From Gammaproteobacteria bacterium (lineage in GTDB: Bacteria > Gemmatimonadota > Gemmatimonadetes > Longimicrobiales > Gaopeijiaceae): DNA of 39,991 bases. The stretch spans positions 1-39,991 of the forward strand of contig JAPPJO010000056.1 of assembly GCA_028820325.1 (NCBI GenBank), written 5' to 3'. A program made the position numbers and the translations under genes. Shown here in pieces: positions 32,954 through 39,991 of the stretch. Position 1 is the stretch's first letter. Every line of letters starts with the position of its first letter. Under the pieces are notes generated by a model that did no database searches, had not been told where the DNA came from, and worked only from the letters and a program-made list of their open reading frames with translations.

Positions 32954-34010
32954 CAGCGCCGTGCGGGACGCATCCACATCGGCCGCTCCAGCCGTTATCG
33001 AGGGCTTTCCGGCCGAACAGGTGCTGGGCTTCCTGCGGGAGATGCTTGTATACCGGCGGTTCGAGCAGAAGGCGGAAGAAGCCTACGCGATCGGCAAGAT
33101 CGGCGGCTTCTGCCACCTGCATACCGGTCAGGAAGGGGTGGCCCTGGGCTTCGTCGGACCGCTTCGCCCCGACGACTACGCCATCTCCGCCTACCGCGAA
33201 CACACCCTGGCGCTCGCCAAGGGCATCTCCGCGCGCGCGGCCATGGCCGAACTCTATGGGCGGGTCGGCGGGTGCTCGGGCGGCAAGGGCGGCTCGATGC
33301 ACCTGTTCTCCGCGAAGCACAACTTCATGGGTGGATGGGGCATCGTAGGTGGCCAGATCCCCCTGGCGACCGGGTTCGCCTGGGCGAGCCGCTACCGCGG
33401 CGAAGACCGCGTCTGCGTCTGCTTCCTGGGGGACGCGGCCGTCAACCAGGGCTCATTCCACGAGTCGCTCAACATGGCGGCCATCTGGAAGCTGCCGGTC
33501 ATCTACGTCGTCGAGAACAACGGGTACGGCATGGGGACGGCCTTCAACCGCGTGACCACGACCCCCATGGTCGAGAAGTCACGGGCGCACGGGATTCCCG
33601 CGCACTACGTGGACGGTCAGGACGTGCTTGCGGTCTGGCGACTGATGGAAGATCTGCTGGACCGCGTGCGCGACGGTGCCGGACCCCAGTTCGTGGATGC
33701 GGAGACGTATCGCTTCAAGGGCCATTCGATGTCCGATCCGGTATCGGGCACCTACCGCAGCAAGGAGGAGGTCGAGTCGCGGGTCCGCGAGGACGACCCC
33801 ATCGCCCATGTGCGCGACCTGCTGATCCAGAGCGGGCATCTCACCCGGGAGAGCCTGGAGCGGATGGACGAGGAGGTGCGCGAGCTGGTCGAGGACGCCG
33901 CCGACTTCGCCGACCGCTCGCCGCTCCCCCCCGAGGACAGCCTGCACGAATTCGTCTACAGCGACATGGACGTGCACGGTAGGCTCTTCTTCGATGGGCG
34001 GGGAGGCTGA
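32946..34010 (+). CDS. pdhA: Pyruvate dehydrogenase E1 component, alpha subunit
   Basis: A 354-residue thiamine diphosphate enzyme subunit. The TPP/magnesium motif GDAAVNQGSFHESLNMA..VVENNGYGMGT is present; it has GDAA where GDGA is more usual. The phosphorylation-loop region YRFKGHSMSDPVSGTYR and the active-site entrance HTGQEGVALGF are typical. With the beta subunit it decarboxylates pyruvate and acetylates the lipoyl domain of E2. Branched-chain or acetoin dehydrogenases are close relatives, but the link to lipA and a single-lipoyl E2 favours pyruvate. It overlaps lipA by eight bases, and pdhB begins one base after its stop. Confidence 0.93.
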   Translation: MPDSAVRDASTSAAPAVIEGFPAEQVLGFLREMLVYRRFEQKAEEAYAIGKIGGFCHLHTGQEGVALGFVGPLRPDDYAISAYREHTLALAKGISARAAMAELYGRVGGCSGGKGGSMHLFSAKHNFMGGWGIVGGQIPLATGFAWASRYRGEDRVCVCFLGDAAVNQGSFHESLNMAAIWKLPVIYVVENNGYGMGTAFNRVTTTPMVEKSRAHGIPAHYVDGQDVLAVWRLMEDLLDRVRDGAGPQFVDAETYRFKGHSMSDPVSGTYRSKEEVESRVREDDPIAHVRDLLIQSGHLTRESLERMDEEVRELVEDAADFADRSPLPPEDSLHEFVYSDMDVHGRLFFDGRGG

Positions 34011-34011
34011 G

Positions 34012-34992
34012 ATGGCGGTCATGACCTACCGGGACGCCCTCAACGAGGCGCTCGCGGAAGAGATGGAGCGCGACGACTCCGTTTTTCTCATGGGTGAGGA
34101 AGTGGCGGAGTACGACGGCGCCTACAAGGTGTCCCGGGGCCTGCTCGAGCGCTTCGGCGCCGCACGGGTGGTGGACACGCCGATCAGCGAACTCGGCTTC
34201 GCCGGGCTGGGCGTGGGCGCGGCGATGGCCGGGCTCCGGCCGGTCATCGAGTTCATGACCTTCAACTTCGCGTTCCTCGCTCTCGACCAGGTCATCAACA
34301 ACGCCGCCAAGACCCACTACATGACGAACGGGCAACTGCACGTTCCCATGGTCTTTCGGGGACCGAACGGGTCGGCCCTGCAGCTCGCGGCGCAGCACTC
34401 GCAGGCGTGCGAGACCTACTATGTCCACGCCCCCGGGGTCAAGCTGGTGAATCCGGCTACGCCGGCGGATGCGAAAGGGCTGCTCAAGGCCGCGATTCGC
34501 GACGACGATCCGGTGGTGGTGATGGAGTCCGAGCTGCTCTACAACGCGCGCGGCGACGTTCCCGAAGGCGAGCACGTCGTGCCGCTGGGCGTAGCCGATG
34601 TGAAGGCGGAGGGTACGGACGTCACCATCATCTCGCACGGACAGATGGCCCATGTGGCCCTTCAGGCCGCGCGCACGCTGGAGAAGGAGGACGTCTCGGC
34701 CGAGGTGCTCGACCTGCGCTCCCTCCGTCCGCTGGACATGGAGGCGATTCTCCGCTCCGTGCACAAGACCAATCGCGCCGTCTACGTGGAGGAATGCTGG
34801 CCGTTCACGGGCATCGGCGCGCAGATCGTCGCGCTGATTCAGGACGAGGGCTTCGACGATCTGGACGCGCCGGTGCAGCGAATCACCCAGGCGGACGTGC
34901 CGATGCCCTACGCCAGGAATCTGGAGAAGCAGTCGAAACCCGACGCGGCCCGGGTCGTGGACGCGTGCAGGAAGGTTCTCTACCGCAACTGA
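34012..34992 (+). CDS. pdhB: Pyruvate dehydrogenase E1 component, beta subunit
   Basis: A 326-residue transketolase-like partner of PdhA. The N-terminus MAVMTYRDALNEALAEEMERDDSVFLMGEEV and later DTPISELGFAGLGVGAAMAGLRPVIEFMTFNFA, with the TPP-activating Glu in the same region, are standard for E1 beta. The C-terminal domain (ISHGQMAHVALQAA..YVEECWPFTGIG) completes the fold. GGGAGG (34001-34006) precedes ATG 34012. It is the third gene of lipA-pdhA-pdhB-pdhC; 58 bases separate it from pdhC. Confidence 0.95.
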   Translation: MAVMTYRDALNEALAEEMERDDSVFLMGEEVAEYDGAYKVSRGLLERFGAARVVDTPISELGFAGLGVGAAMAGLRPVIEFMTFNFAFLALDQVINNAAKTHYMTNGQLHVPMVFRGPNGSALQLAAQHSQACETYYVHAPGVKLVNPATPADAKGLLKAAIRDDDPVVVMESELLYNARGDVPEGEHVVPLGVADVKAEGTDVTIISHGQMAHVALQAARTLEKEDVSAEVLDLRSLRPLDMEAILRSVHKTNRAVYVEECWPFTGIGAQIVALIQDEGFDDLDAPVQRITQADVPMPYARNLEKQSKPDAARVVDACRKVLYRN

Positions 34993-35050
34993 CCCTGGCC
35001 GCGCCGTCCGACGCGACGTAACCGCCGATCCGACCACCCGAGGCTAGTCG

Positions 35051-36370
35051 ATGGCCACCAAAGTGCACATGGAAGCCCTCTCCCCCACCATGGAGGAGGG
35101 GCAGGTCGTCAAGTGGCTCAAGGCGGAGGGTGACCAGGTCGCGGCCGGCGACCTGCTGGCCGAAATCGAGACCGACAAGGCGACCATGGAGCTGGTGGCG
35201 CGCGGCGACGGCGTGTTGCGCGCCATCCTGCTGAGCGAGGGACAGGCGGCGCCCGTGGGAGACGTGATCGCGGTGATCGCGGCCGTGGACGAAGACGTGT
35301 CGGCGCTGGTGGCGGCCGCTGGGCCGGCCTCGACCGCATCGCCGGCCACCGAGGCGGAGGAAGAGCCGGTTCGGACGGCCGCTCCAACCGCAACGCCTCC
35401 CTCCCCCGCGGTGCCGCCTGCCACAACGCCGCCTCCGACCACTCCGCCCCCCACACCTCCCGTCGTCCGGGCGGATACCCCGGCCGCGCCTGCCGCGGAG
35501 GCCCGCCAGGACGGCGGCCGGCTGAGGGCATCGCCCGTCGCCCGCCGCCTGGCGAGCGAGGCAGGCCTCCGTCTGGAAGCAGTCGTGGGATCCGGGCCGC
35601 GGGGCAGAATCGTCAAGCGCGACATCGAGGCCGCCCTGGCCGCCGGAACGGCGACGGCTCCCGCGCCCATTCCGGACGTCCCGGGCGAGGACTTCGTGGA
35701 CGTCCCGCTCACCCAGATCCGCAAGACGATCGCGCGCCGGCTGGTCGAGTCCCTGGGGCCGGTACCGCACTTCTTCCTCACGGCCGATGTCGACATGGCC
35801 CGGGCGACCGAGCTGCGCCGCCAGTTCAACGAGCTTGAACTGGGCGCCCGCATCTCCGTCAACGACATCGTCATCAAGGCGACGGCGCTCGCGCTTGCCC
35901 GCCATCCCGAGTGCAACGCCTGGTGGGGCGGCGACCATGTGCGCCGACACAACCGCGTCCACATCGGCGTCGCGGTGGCCATCGACGACGGGCTCATTAC
36001 GCCGGTGGTGCGCGATGCGCACGCGCGCCCGATCGCGGATATCTCCAACGAGGTGAAGGAGCTGGCTGCGCTCGCCCGGGCGAAGCGCCTGACGCCCGAT
36101 CAGTACACGGGATCCACCTTCTCGATCTCGAACCTGGGGATGTTCGGCATCGAACAGTTCACCGGGGTCATCAACCCGCCCGAAGCCGGAATCCTGGCGG
36201 TGGGCGCGGTCGAGGAACGGCCGGTGGCGCTCGATGGCCGGGTCGTGGTCCGGCCCCGCATGCGCATCACCATGAGCTGCGACCACCGCATCATCGACGG
36301 AGCCCAGGGGGCTCGCTTCCTGGCGACGCTGAAGGACATCCTGGAGAAGCCGCTGAGCGTACTGCTCTAG
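35051..36370 (+). CDS. pdhC: Dihydrolipoamide acetyltransferase (E2) of pyruvate dehydrogenase
   Basis: A 439-residue core protein. One lipoyl domain (1-85) carries the modifiable Lys43 in ETDKATME. A Pro/Ala/Thr-rich linker (about 88-155) is followed by the peripheral-subunit-binding domain (157-195, RASPVARRLASEAGL..GSGPRGRIVKRDI). The catalytic domain ends with the H-x3-D motif DHRIIDG (His412, Asp416). It transfers acetyl groups to coenzyme A. No dihydrolipoamide dehydrogenase (E3) gene lies in the window. Its stop codon shares the palindrome CTAG (36367-36370) with the stop of msrA on the other strand. Confidence 0.95.
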   Translation: MATKVHMEALSPTMEEGQVVKWLKAEGDQVAAGDLLAEIETDKATMELVARGDGVLRAILLSEGQAAPVGDVIAVIAAVDEDVSALVAAAGPASTASPATEAEEEPVRTAAPTATPPSPAVPPATTPPPTTPPPTPPVVRADTPAAPAAEARQDGGRLRASPVARRLASEAGLRLEAVVGSGPRGRIVKRDIEAALAAGTATAPAPIPDVPGEDFVDVPLTQIRKTIARRLVESLGPVPHFFLTADVDMARATELRRQFNELELGARISVNDIVIKATALALARHPECNAWWGGDHVRRHNRVHIGVAVAIDDGLITPVVRDAHARPIADISNEVKELAALARAKRLTPDQYTGSTFSISNLGMFGIEQFTGVINPPEAGILAVGAVEERPVALDGRVVVRPRMRITMSCDHRIIDGAQGARFLATLKDILEKPLSVLL

Positions 36371-36915
36371 GTCCTCCTCAGCCTGTCGAAGAACTTCGCC
36401 CGCGCCTTCGCGACCTTGGGCGCCACCACGGCGCGACAATATCCTTGGCTCGGATTGCGCGCAAAGTAGTTGCGGTGATAGGCCTCGGCGGGGAAGAACC
36501 GGCCCGCCGGAACCAGTTCGGTCACGATCGGAGAACGCCACAGTCCCTGATCCTCGAGCTCTGCGATCACCTCCCGCGCCACGGCCTCCTGCTCCGGCGA
36601 ATGATGGAAGATGGCCGAGCGGTACTGGGTGCCCACGTCGGCTCCCTGGCGGTTCAGGGTCGTCGGGTCGTGAATCGTAAAGAAGACCTCGAGCAGCTCC
36701 CGGAACGTGATCTCATCCGGGGAAAACATGATGCGGACCACTTCGGCATGCCCGGTGGCGCCGGTGCAGACCTGTTGGTAGGTCGGGTCCTGCACATGAC
36801 CGCCGGCGTATCCCGAGTCCACCCCCTGCACGCCGCGCAACTCCAGGTACACCGCCTCCAGGCACCAGAAACATCCCCCGCCCAGGGTGGCGGTCTCAAG
36901 ACCTCTCTCGCTCAT
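36367..36915 (-). CDS. msrA: Peptide methionine sulfoxide reductase A
   Basis: A 182-residue enzyme reducing S-methionine sulfoxide in proteins. The catalytic GGGCFWCLE places the active Cys at residue 15, and GYAGG, the HAEVVRI segment and the DPTTLNRQGADVGTQYRS core are intact. The resolving Cys is probably the one near the C-terminus (SQGYCRAVV). No signal peptide is present, so it acts in the cytoplasm, and no MsrB domain is fused. The ATG at 36915 is natural. It converges on pdhC with overlapping stops and is divergent from the phosphodiesterase gene with a 110-base gap. Confidence 0.96.
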   Translation of the reverse strand: MSERGLETATLGGGCFWCLEAVYLELRGVQGVDSGYAGGHVQDPTYQQVCTGATGHAEVVRIMFSPDEITFRELLEVFFTIHDPTTLNRQGADVGTQYRSAIFHHSPEQEAVAREVIAELEDQGLWRSPIVTELVPAGRFFPAEAYHRNYFARNPSQGYCRAVVAPKVAKARAKFFDRLRRT

Positions 36916-37025
36916 CTCGACCCGTCTCCTCCTTCAAGAGCCGCCCGCATGCAGCTATTATTCGCGGCACTCGTTCCCCTCCCCGCCCGCTTGATCGCGG
37001 ACGGATCCCTCCAGGAGAGGTTGCC

Positions 37026-38414
37026 GTGCTGCCGGAAGCCGTGAAGATGACCGCAGAGTTCCAGCGCTACAAGGGGATTCGCCGGGCCGGCGGATCGTGG
37101 ATCGGCCGAGGATTGCGTGCGTCGGGCCTGACCTCGGCCGGGATCGTCATTCTGGCGCTCTGGCTGGTGGGCTGCACCAGTGTGCCACAAGCCCCGGGTG
37201 GCGGTGACGCGGCCGCGACCGCCGAGTCCGGTCCGGGAGCCGGCCGGAACGACCCCCGCCATCTCGACAAGCCTTATGTCGTAATGGTGTCGTTCGACGG
37301 GTTTCGGCACGACTACGTGGAGATGTTCAACACACCCAACTTCGACCGCGTGGCGGCCGAGGGTGCTCGCGCCGAAGGGCTCATTCCGGTCTTCCCCTCG
37401 CTGACCTTCCCCGCGCACTACTCCATCGCTACCGGGCTTTACCCAGGGAGCCACGGGCTCGTAGCCAACACCTTCTACGACCGGGAGTTCGACCGCTTCT
37501 ACTCCCTCTCCGACCGCGAGACCGTGGAGGACGGCCAGTGGTACGGGGGCGAGCCCATCTGGGTGACCGCCGAGAAACAGGGGATGGTGAGCGCCGCGTT
37601 CTACTTCGTGGGTACCGAGGCAGACATCCAGGGCATCCGGCCCAACCGCTGGAAGCGCTTCGACCCCATCGTCCCGAACCGGGAGCGCGTCGACACGGTG
37701 CTGACATGGCTCGCTCTTCCAGCCGAGACACGCCCGCACATGGTCTCTCTCTATTTTGCGGAGGTGGACTACGCCGGGCATCGGTTCGGCCCCAGAGGGA
37801 TTCCCGAGGTGGCGGAAGCGGTGGATCTGGTGGACCGGGCGCTGGGACGCCTTCTGGATGGCATCGACGCGCTGCCCCACGGAGACGAGGTGTACGTCGT
37901 GCTCGTGTCCGACCACGGGATGAGCAACGTCCGGCCGGACGGGCACTACGCGCTGGACCATATCGCCGACATGTCCGGTGCCCACCTCACCTCGGGAGGG
38001 ACCGTGGGCATCCTGCACGTCGAGGGAAGCGACGCGCGGATCGAGGAGCTTCGCGCCTCGCTCGACGAGGGGATGCCGCACGCGCGGGTCTACCGGAACC
38101 GGGAGGCGCCCCCGGAACTGCATGTGAACGGCCACCCCCGTTTCGGAGATCTCGTCGTGGTCCCGGAGGAGGGGTACACGATCGGCATCGGCCCGCGCCG
38201 GGGAAGCAGTCGGGGGATGCACGGATGGGACCCCTCGTATTCGTCCATGCACGGCATCTTTCTCGTGAAGGGACCGGGAATCGAGCCGGGCACCCGGCTA
38301 CCCCGAATCGAGGGGGTGGACATCTATCCCTTCATGGCGCGCGTGCTGGAACTCGAGCCTGCGGAGGGAATCGAGGGTGATCCAGATGCCCTGGCGGCGC
38401 TCGCACGCAGATAG
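37026..38414 (+). CDS. Ectonucleotide pyrophosphatase/phosphodiesterase-type lipoprotein
   Basis: A 462-residue alkaline-phosphatase-superfamily hydrolase. A lipobox at ALWLVGC (Cys50) predicts membrane attachment outside the cytoplasm after a long basic leader. Asp91 (VSFDGFRHDY), nucleophile Thr127 in FPSLTFPAHYSIATG, Asp and His in VDYAGHRFGP, SDHGMSN and the late His in MHGIFL form the two-metal site of NPP-type enzymes, which cleave phosphodiesters and pyrophosphates. The GTG at 37026 has AGGAGAGG five bases upstream; an internal ATG lies at 37047. This differs from the monoesterase-like gene at 6479-8074, which has Lys and Arg in its active site. It stands alone before the tRNA array. 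Confidence 0.88.
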   Translation: MLPEAVKMTAEFQRYKGIRRAGGSWIGRGLRASGLTSAGIVILALWLVGCTSVPQAPGGGDAAATAESGPGAGRNDPRHLDKPYVVMVSFDGFRHDYVEMFNTPNFDRVAAEGARAEGLIPVFPSLTFPAHYSIATGLYPGSHGLVANTFYDREFDRFYSLSDRETVEDGQWYGGEPIWVTAEKQGMVSAAFYFVGTEADIQGIRPNRWKRFDPIVPNRERVDTVLTWLALPAETRPHMVSLYFAEVDYAGHRFGPRGIPEVAEAVDLVDRALGRLLDGIDALPHGDEVYVVLVSDHGMSNVRPDGHYALDHIADMSGAHLTSGGTVGILHVEGSDARIEELRASLDEGMPHARVYRNREAPPELHVNGHPRFGDLVVVPEEGYTIGIGPRRGSSRGMHGWDPSYSSMHGIFLVKGPGIEPGTRLPRIEGVDIYPFMARVLELEPAEGIEGDPDALAALARR

Positions 38415-38475
38415 GGCGCGCGGCCGTAGCCTCGGCGGCGTGAGAACGCGGATTGGTCGCATGGCCGATCTGCGC

Positions 38476-38504
38476 TTGACACGCTTCGCGGGATCGCTTT
38501 ACCT
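38476..38504 (+). promoter_or_regulatory. Promoter of initiator tRNA gene
   Basis: Consensus TTGACA (38476-38481), a 17-base spacer and TTACCT (38499-38504) lie 13 bases before tRNA-fMet. Confidence 0.6.
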
Positions 38505-38516
38505 TTCGCTTCTTGT

Positions 38517-38590
<74 letters not shown>

Positions 38591-38598
38591 CTTGGAAG

Positions 38599-38622
38599 CG
38601 CCGCCGAAATGGCGGCGTTTTT
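38599..38622 (+). terminator. Rho-independent terminator of tRNA-fMet
   Basis: A seven-base-pair stem CGCCGCC/GGCGGCG with loop GAAAT is followed by five T residues, eight bases after the tRNA. Confidence 0.85.
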
Positions 38623-38676
38623 CCACGTAGCAGGACAGTTTGACGAGAGAAAACACAGGAAACCGAGGCGGGAATC

Positions 38677-38805
38677 ATGCCGGAAGCGACCGAAACGCGA
38701 CGACCGTGGCCTTTCCGGAGGTCGGGCCGCGTGCGGGCGCTTCGCTGGTTTGCGTCCGATACGTGGTCGAGCCCTCGCGGGCGGGGAGGCGGGACTCGCC
38801 GGTAG
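38677..38805 (+). CDS. Possible small protein of 42 residues (weak)
   Basis: Between the fMet terminator and a second strong terminator (38831-38860) lies a 238-base stretch with no recognised gene. It could encode a 42-residue basic protein (start MPEATETRRPWPFRRSGRV) with GAGGCGGG before the ATG, or be a non-coding RNA. Another frame (38640-38870) is also open but runs into the tRNA-Phe gene. I do not recognise a known RNA such as 4.5S RNA or tmRNA here. Confidence 0.25.
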   Translation: MPEATETRRPWPFRRSGRVRALRWFASDTWSSPRGRGGGTRR

Positions 38806-38830
38806 CCCCCGGCGAACTCCCGATCCAGCC

Positions 38831-38860
38831 GCCCGCACCGAAAGGTTCGGGCGTTTTTTT
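38831..38860 (+). terminator. Rho-independent terminator immediately before tRNA-Phe
   Basis: The stem GCCCG-C-ACC with loop GAAA, GGT-T-CGGGC is followed by G and seven T residues. It ends exactly where tRNA-Phe begins, so it closes an upstream transcript and the tRNA must be transcribed past it or from a promoter close by. Confidence 0.85.
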
Positions 38861-38933
38861 GGCCAGGTAGCTCAGTTGGTAGAGCACGCGACTGAAAATC
38901 GCGGTGTCGGCGGTTCGATTCCGCCCCTGGCCA
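38861..38933 (+). tRNA. trnF: tRNA-Phe (GAA)
   Basis: A 73-base cloverleaf; GGCCAGG pairs with CCTGGCC and the anticodon GAA is at 38894-38896. CCA is not encoded. It starts directly after a terminator. Confidence 0.96.
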
Positions 38934-38975
38934 TCTACCGGCTCACCGGCCAGAGATGGCGGGTCGTGTGCGCGG

Positions 38976-39048
38976 GGGTCCGTAGCTCAACTGGTAGAGC
39001 ACCGGTCTCCAAAACCGGGGGTTGGGGGTTCGAGTCCCTCCGGGCCTG
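38976..39048 (+). tRNA. trnW: tRNA-Trp (CCA)
   Basis: A 73-base cloverleaf with the anticodon loop CTCCAAA (anticodon CCA at 39009-39011). The acceptor stem includes two G-T pairs (positions 1-72 and 4-69). The discriminator is G. No encoded 3' CCA. Confidence 0.94.
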
Positions 39049-39064
39049 TACAACTGGGGGGAGA

Positions 39065-39136
39065 GCCCTCATCGTCTAACGGCTAGGACACCACTCTTTC
39101 AAGGTGGCGGTCGGGGTTCGATTCCCCGTGAGGGCG
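39065..39136 (+). tRNA. trnE: tRNA-Glu (TTC)
   Basis: A 72-base cloverleaf; GCCCTCA pairs with TGAGGGC and the anticodon TTC is at 39098-39100. The D-arm GTCTAACGGCTAGGAC is typical of tRNA-Glu. CCA is not encoded. Confidence 0.96.
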
Positions 39137-39166
39137 TTTGGAAGGACGCGCGAAGAGCGCGGAGCA

Positions 39167-39240
39167 GGGGCTGTAGCTCAGTTGGTTAGAGTGCCGGTCT
39201 GTCACACCGGAGGCCGCGGGTTCGAGTCCCGTCAGCCCCG
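39167..39240 (+). tRNA. trnD: tRNA-Asp (GTC)
   Basis: A 74-base cloverleaf; GGGGCTG pairs with CAGCCCC and the anticodon GTC is at 39201-39203. The discriminator G fits tRNA-Asp. CCA is not encoded. Confidence 0.96.
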
Positions 39241-39280
39241 CTGCTTGTTTCTTGACAAATCGGGTCATCGGCGAAGGATC

Positions 39281-39353
39281 GGGGCCGTAGCTCAGTTGGG
39301 AGAGCGCCTGAATGGCATTCAGGAGGTCAGGGGTTCGATTCCCCTCGGCTCCA
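39281..39353 (+). tRNA. trnA: tRNA-Ala (GGC)
   Basis: A 73-base cloverleaf with anticodon GGC at 39314-39316. The acceptor contains the G3-T70 pair that identifies alanine tRNAs. The body is nearly the same as the Ala-CGC gene at 39898. CCA is not encoded. Confidence 0.96.
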
Positions 39354-39383
39354 TCGGGCCGCCTTGTCCGTGAAGGCGAGCAC

Positions 39384-39468
39384 GCTCGGATGGCGGAATT
39401 GGTAGACGCGCAGGATTCAGGATCCTGTGGGGGTTAACCCCGTGAGGGTTCGAGTCCCTCTCCGAGCA
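39384..39468 (+). tRNA. trnL: tRNA-Leu (CAG)
   Basis: An 85-base class II tRNA with a long variable arm (TGGGGGTTAACCCCGT). GCTCGGA pairs with TCCGAGC and the anticodon CAG is at 39418-39420. CCA is not encoded. Confidence 0.95.
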
Positions 39469-39535
39469 TGGCAGGTCCCGGTGCGGGTACCGTCGTCGGA
39501 TGCCGGCGCCCACCGTGGTTTGGTGCAGGACATTT

Positions 39536-39619
39536 GCCCACGTGCTGGAATTGGTAGACAGGCTGGTTTGAGGGACCAGTGTCGGAAACGGCGTACAGGT
39601 TCGAGTCCTGTCGTGGGCA
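39536..39619 (+). tRNA. trnL: tRNA-Leu (GAG)
   Basis: An 84-base class II tRNA with a long variable arm. GCCCACG pairs with CGTGGGC and the anticodon GAG is at 39570-39572. It reads CTC and CTT codons, complementing the CAG gene just upstream. CCA is not encoded. Confidence 0.95.
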
Positions 39620-39672
39620 TTCGGAGGTGGCCACAACGGCTGGCCGCTTCGGTGGAAGGCGGCAGGAAACCA

Positions 39673-39746
39673 GCGCCCGTAGCTCAATTGGACAGAGCGC
39701 TTGACTACGGATCAAGAGGTTGGGGGTTCGAGTCCTCCCGGGCGTA
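39673..39746 (+). tRNA. trnR: tRNA-Arg (ACG)
   Basis: A 74-base cloverleaf with anticodon ACG at 39707-39709, whose A34 would be deaminated to inosine by TadA to read CGT, CGC and CGA. The first acceptor pair is G-T. CCA is not encoded. Confidence 0.95.
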
Positions 39747-39788
39747 TTTCCCTTCGGGGATGTCAAGGCCAGGATGGTTCCGGCCTGG

Positions 39789-39862
39789 GGGCGCGTAGCT
39801 CAGCTGGTTAGAGCGCTACGTTGACATCGTAGAGGTCAGAGGTTCGAGTCCTCTCGCGCCCA
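39789..39862 (+). tRNA. trnV: tRNA-Val (GAC)
   Basis: A 74-base cloverleaf; GGGCGCG pairs with CGCGCCC and the anticodon GAC is at 39823-39825. The discriminator is A. CCA is not encoded. Confidence 0.96.
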
Positions 39863-39897
39863 TCGGTTGATACGATTCCGTGAAAGCGATTGCGCAG

Positions 39898-39970
39898 GGG
39901 GCCGTAGCTCAGTTGGGAGAGCGCAGCGTTCGCAACGCTGAGGTCAGGGGTTCGATTCCCCTCGGCTCCA
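39898..39970 (+). tRNA. trnA: tRNA-Ala (CGC)
   Basis: A 73-base cloverleaf whose stem CAGCG/CGCTG encloses a loop with anticodon CGC. It has the G3-T70 alanine identity pair and a body almost identical to the Ala-GGC gene at 39281, suggesting duplication followed by an anticodon-arm change. CCA is not encoded. It is the last feature before the window end. Confidence 0.95.
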
Positions 39971-39991
39971 TTCCTGGTTGGCCGGCGACGG

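Noticed and set aside
33841..36541. Two long minus-strand frames opposite pdhA, pdhB and pdhC
   Set aside because: They mirror codon bias of the pdh genes, with His/Arg/Gly-rich sequence and no recognisable domain.
36912..38252. 446-residue minus-strand frame opposite the phosphodiesterase gene
   Set aside because: The plus strand has a complete active site and strong ribosome-binding site; the opposite frame has neither.
38609..39079. 156-residue plus-strand frame running through tRNA-Phe and tRNA-Trp
   Set aside because: It reads across two certain tRNA genes and a terminator, so it cannot be a protein gene.

Overview
This window is GC-rich bacterial chromosomal DNA with an intact housekeeping core. 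The gene content points to a Gram-negative-type (didermic) organism: a predicted outer-membrane barrel, lipoproteins, and a YidC with a large periplasmic domain. My best guess is an uncultured member of the Gemmatimonadota. That rests on overall gene style (SARP-like/AAA regulator, bactofilin, alpha/beta-type pyruvate dehydrogenase, DUF819 protein) and would need a marker-gene search to confirm.

Positions 1-3029 are the end of an integrative mobilizable element: a partial mobC, a relaxase gene with two further mob genes nested inside it in another frame (the ColE1 mobA/B/D arrangement), and a tyrosine integrase. Next come a 1085-residue SARP-like/AAA regulator (3141-6398), a PafA-type alkaline phosphatase on the minus strand, a small unknown protein and a lone tRNA-Asn. 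Minus-strand genes at 8974-14076 form a probable operon: sensor kinase, NtrC-type sigma-54 activator, periplasmic coiled-coil protein and outer-membrane barrel. A probable lipoprotein and pyrE follow.

The replication core lies at 15931-28500. dnaA and dnaN are on the minus strand. The 295 bp between them carry a clear origin signature: two abutting DnaA boxes, a short GC stretch, then repeated TAG trinucleotides (DnaA-trio). Diverging from dnaA is a plus-strand series: rpmH, rnpA, yidD, yidC, mnmE, mnmG, a small LAGLIDADG-like gene, parA, parB, an M23 peptidase and a bactofilin. The LAGLIDADG-like gene occupies the place where rsmG is usually found. Its start overlaps the mnmG stop, and two parS-like palindromes in a 29-bp direct duplication sit exactly there.

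The remainder holds a Nif3-like protein, a zinc-ribbon membrane protein, a DUF819 membrane protein, a lipA-pdhA-pdhB-pdhC operon (lipoyl synthase with pyruvate dehydrogenase E1 alpha, E1 beta and E2; no E3 in the window), msrA, and a second alkaline-phosphatase-superfamily lipoprotein of the nucleotide pyrophosphatase/phosphodiesterase type. The window ends in an array of eleven tRNA genes (fMet, Phe, Trp, Glu, Asp, Ala-GGC, Leu-CAG, Leu-GAG, Arg-ACG, Val-GAC, Ala-CGC), none encoding the CCA end. fMet forms its own promoter-terminator unit. The most unusual spot is the mnmG/LAGLIDADG/parS junction at about 24940-25370. The best-supported functional inference is the origin between dnaN and dnaA.
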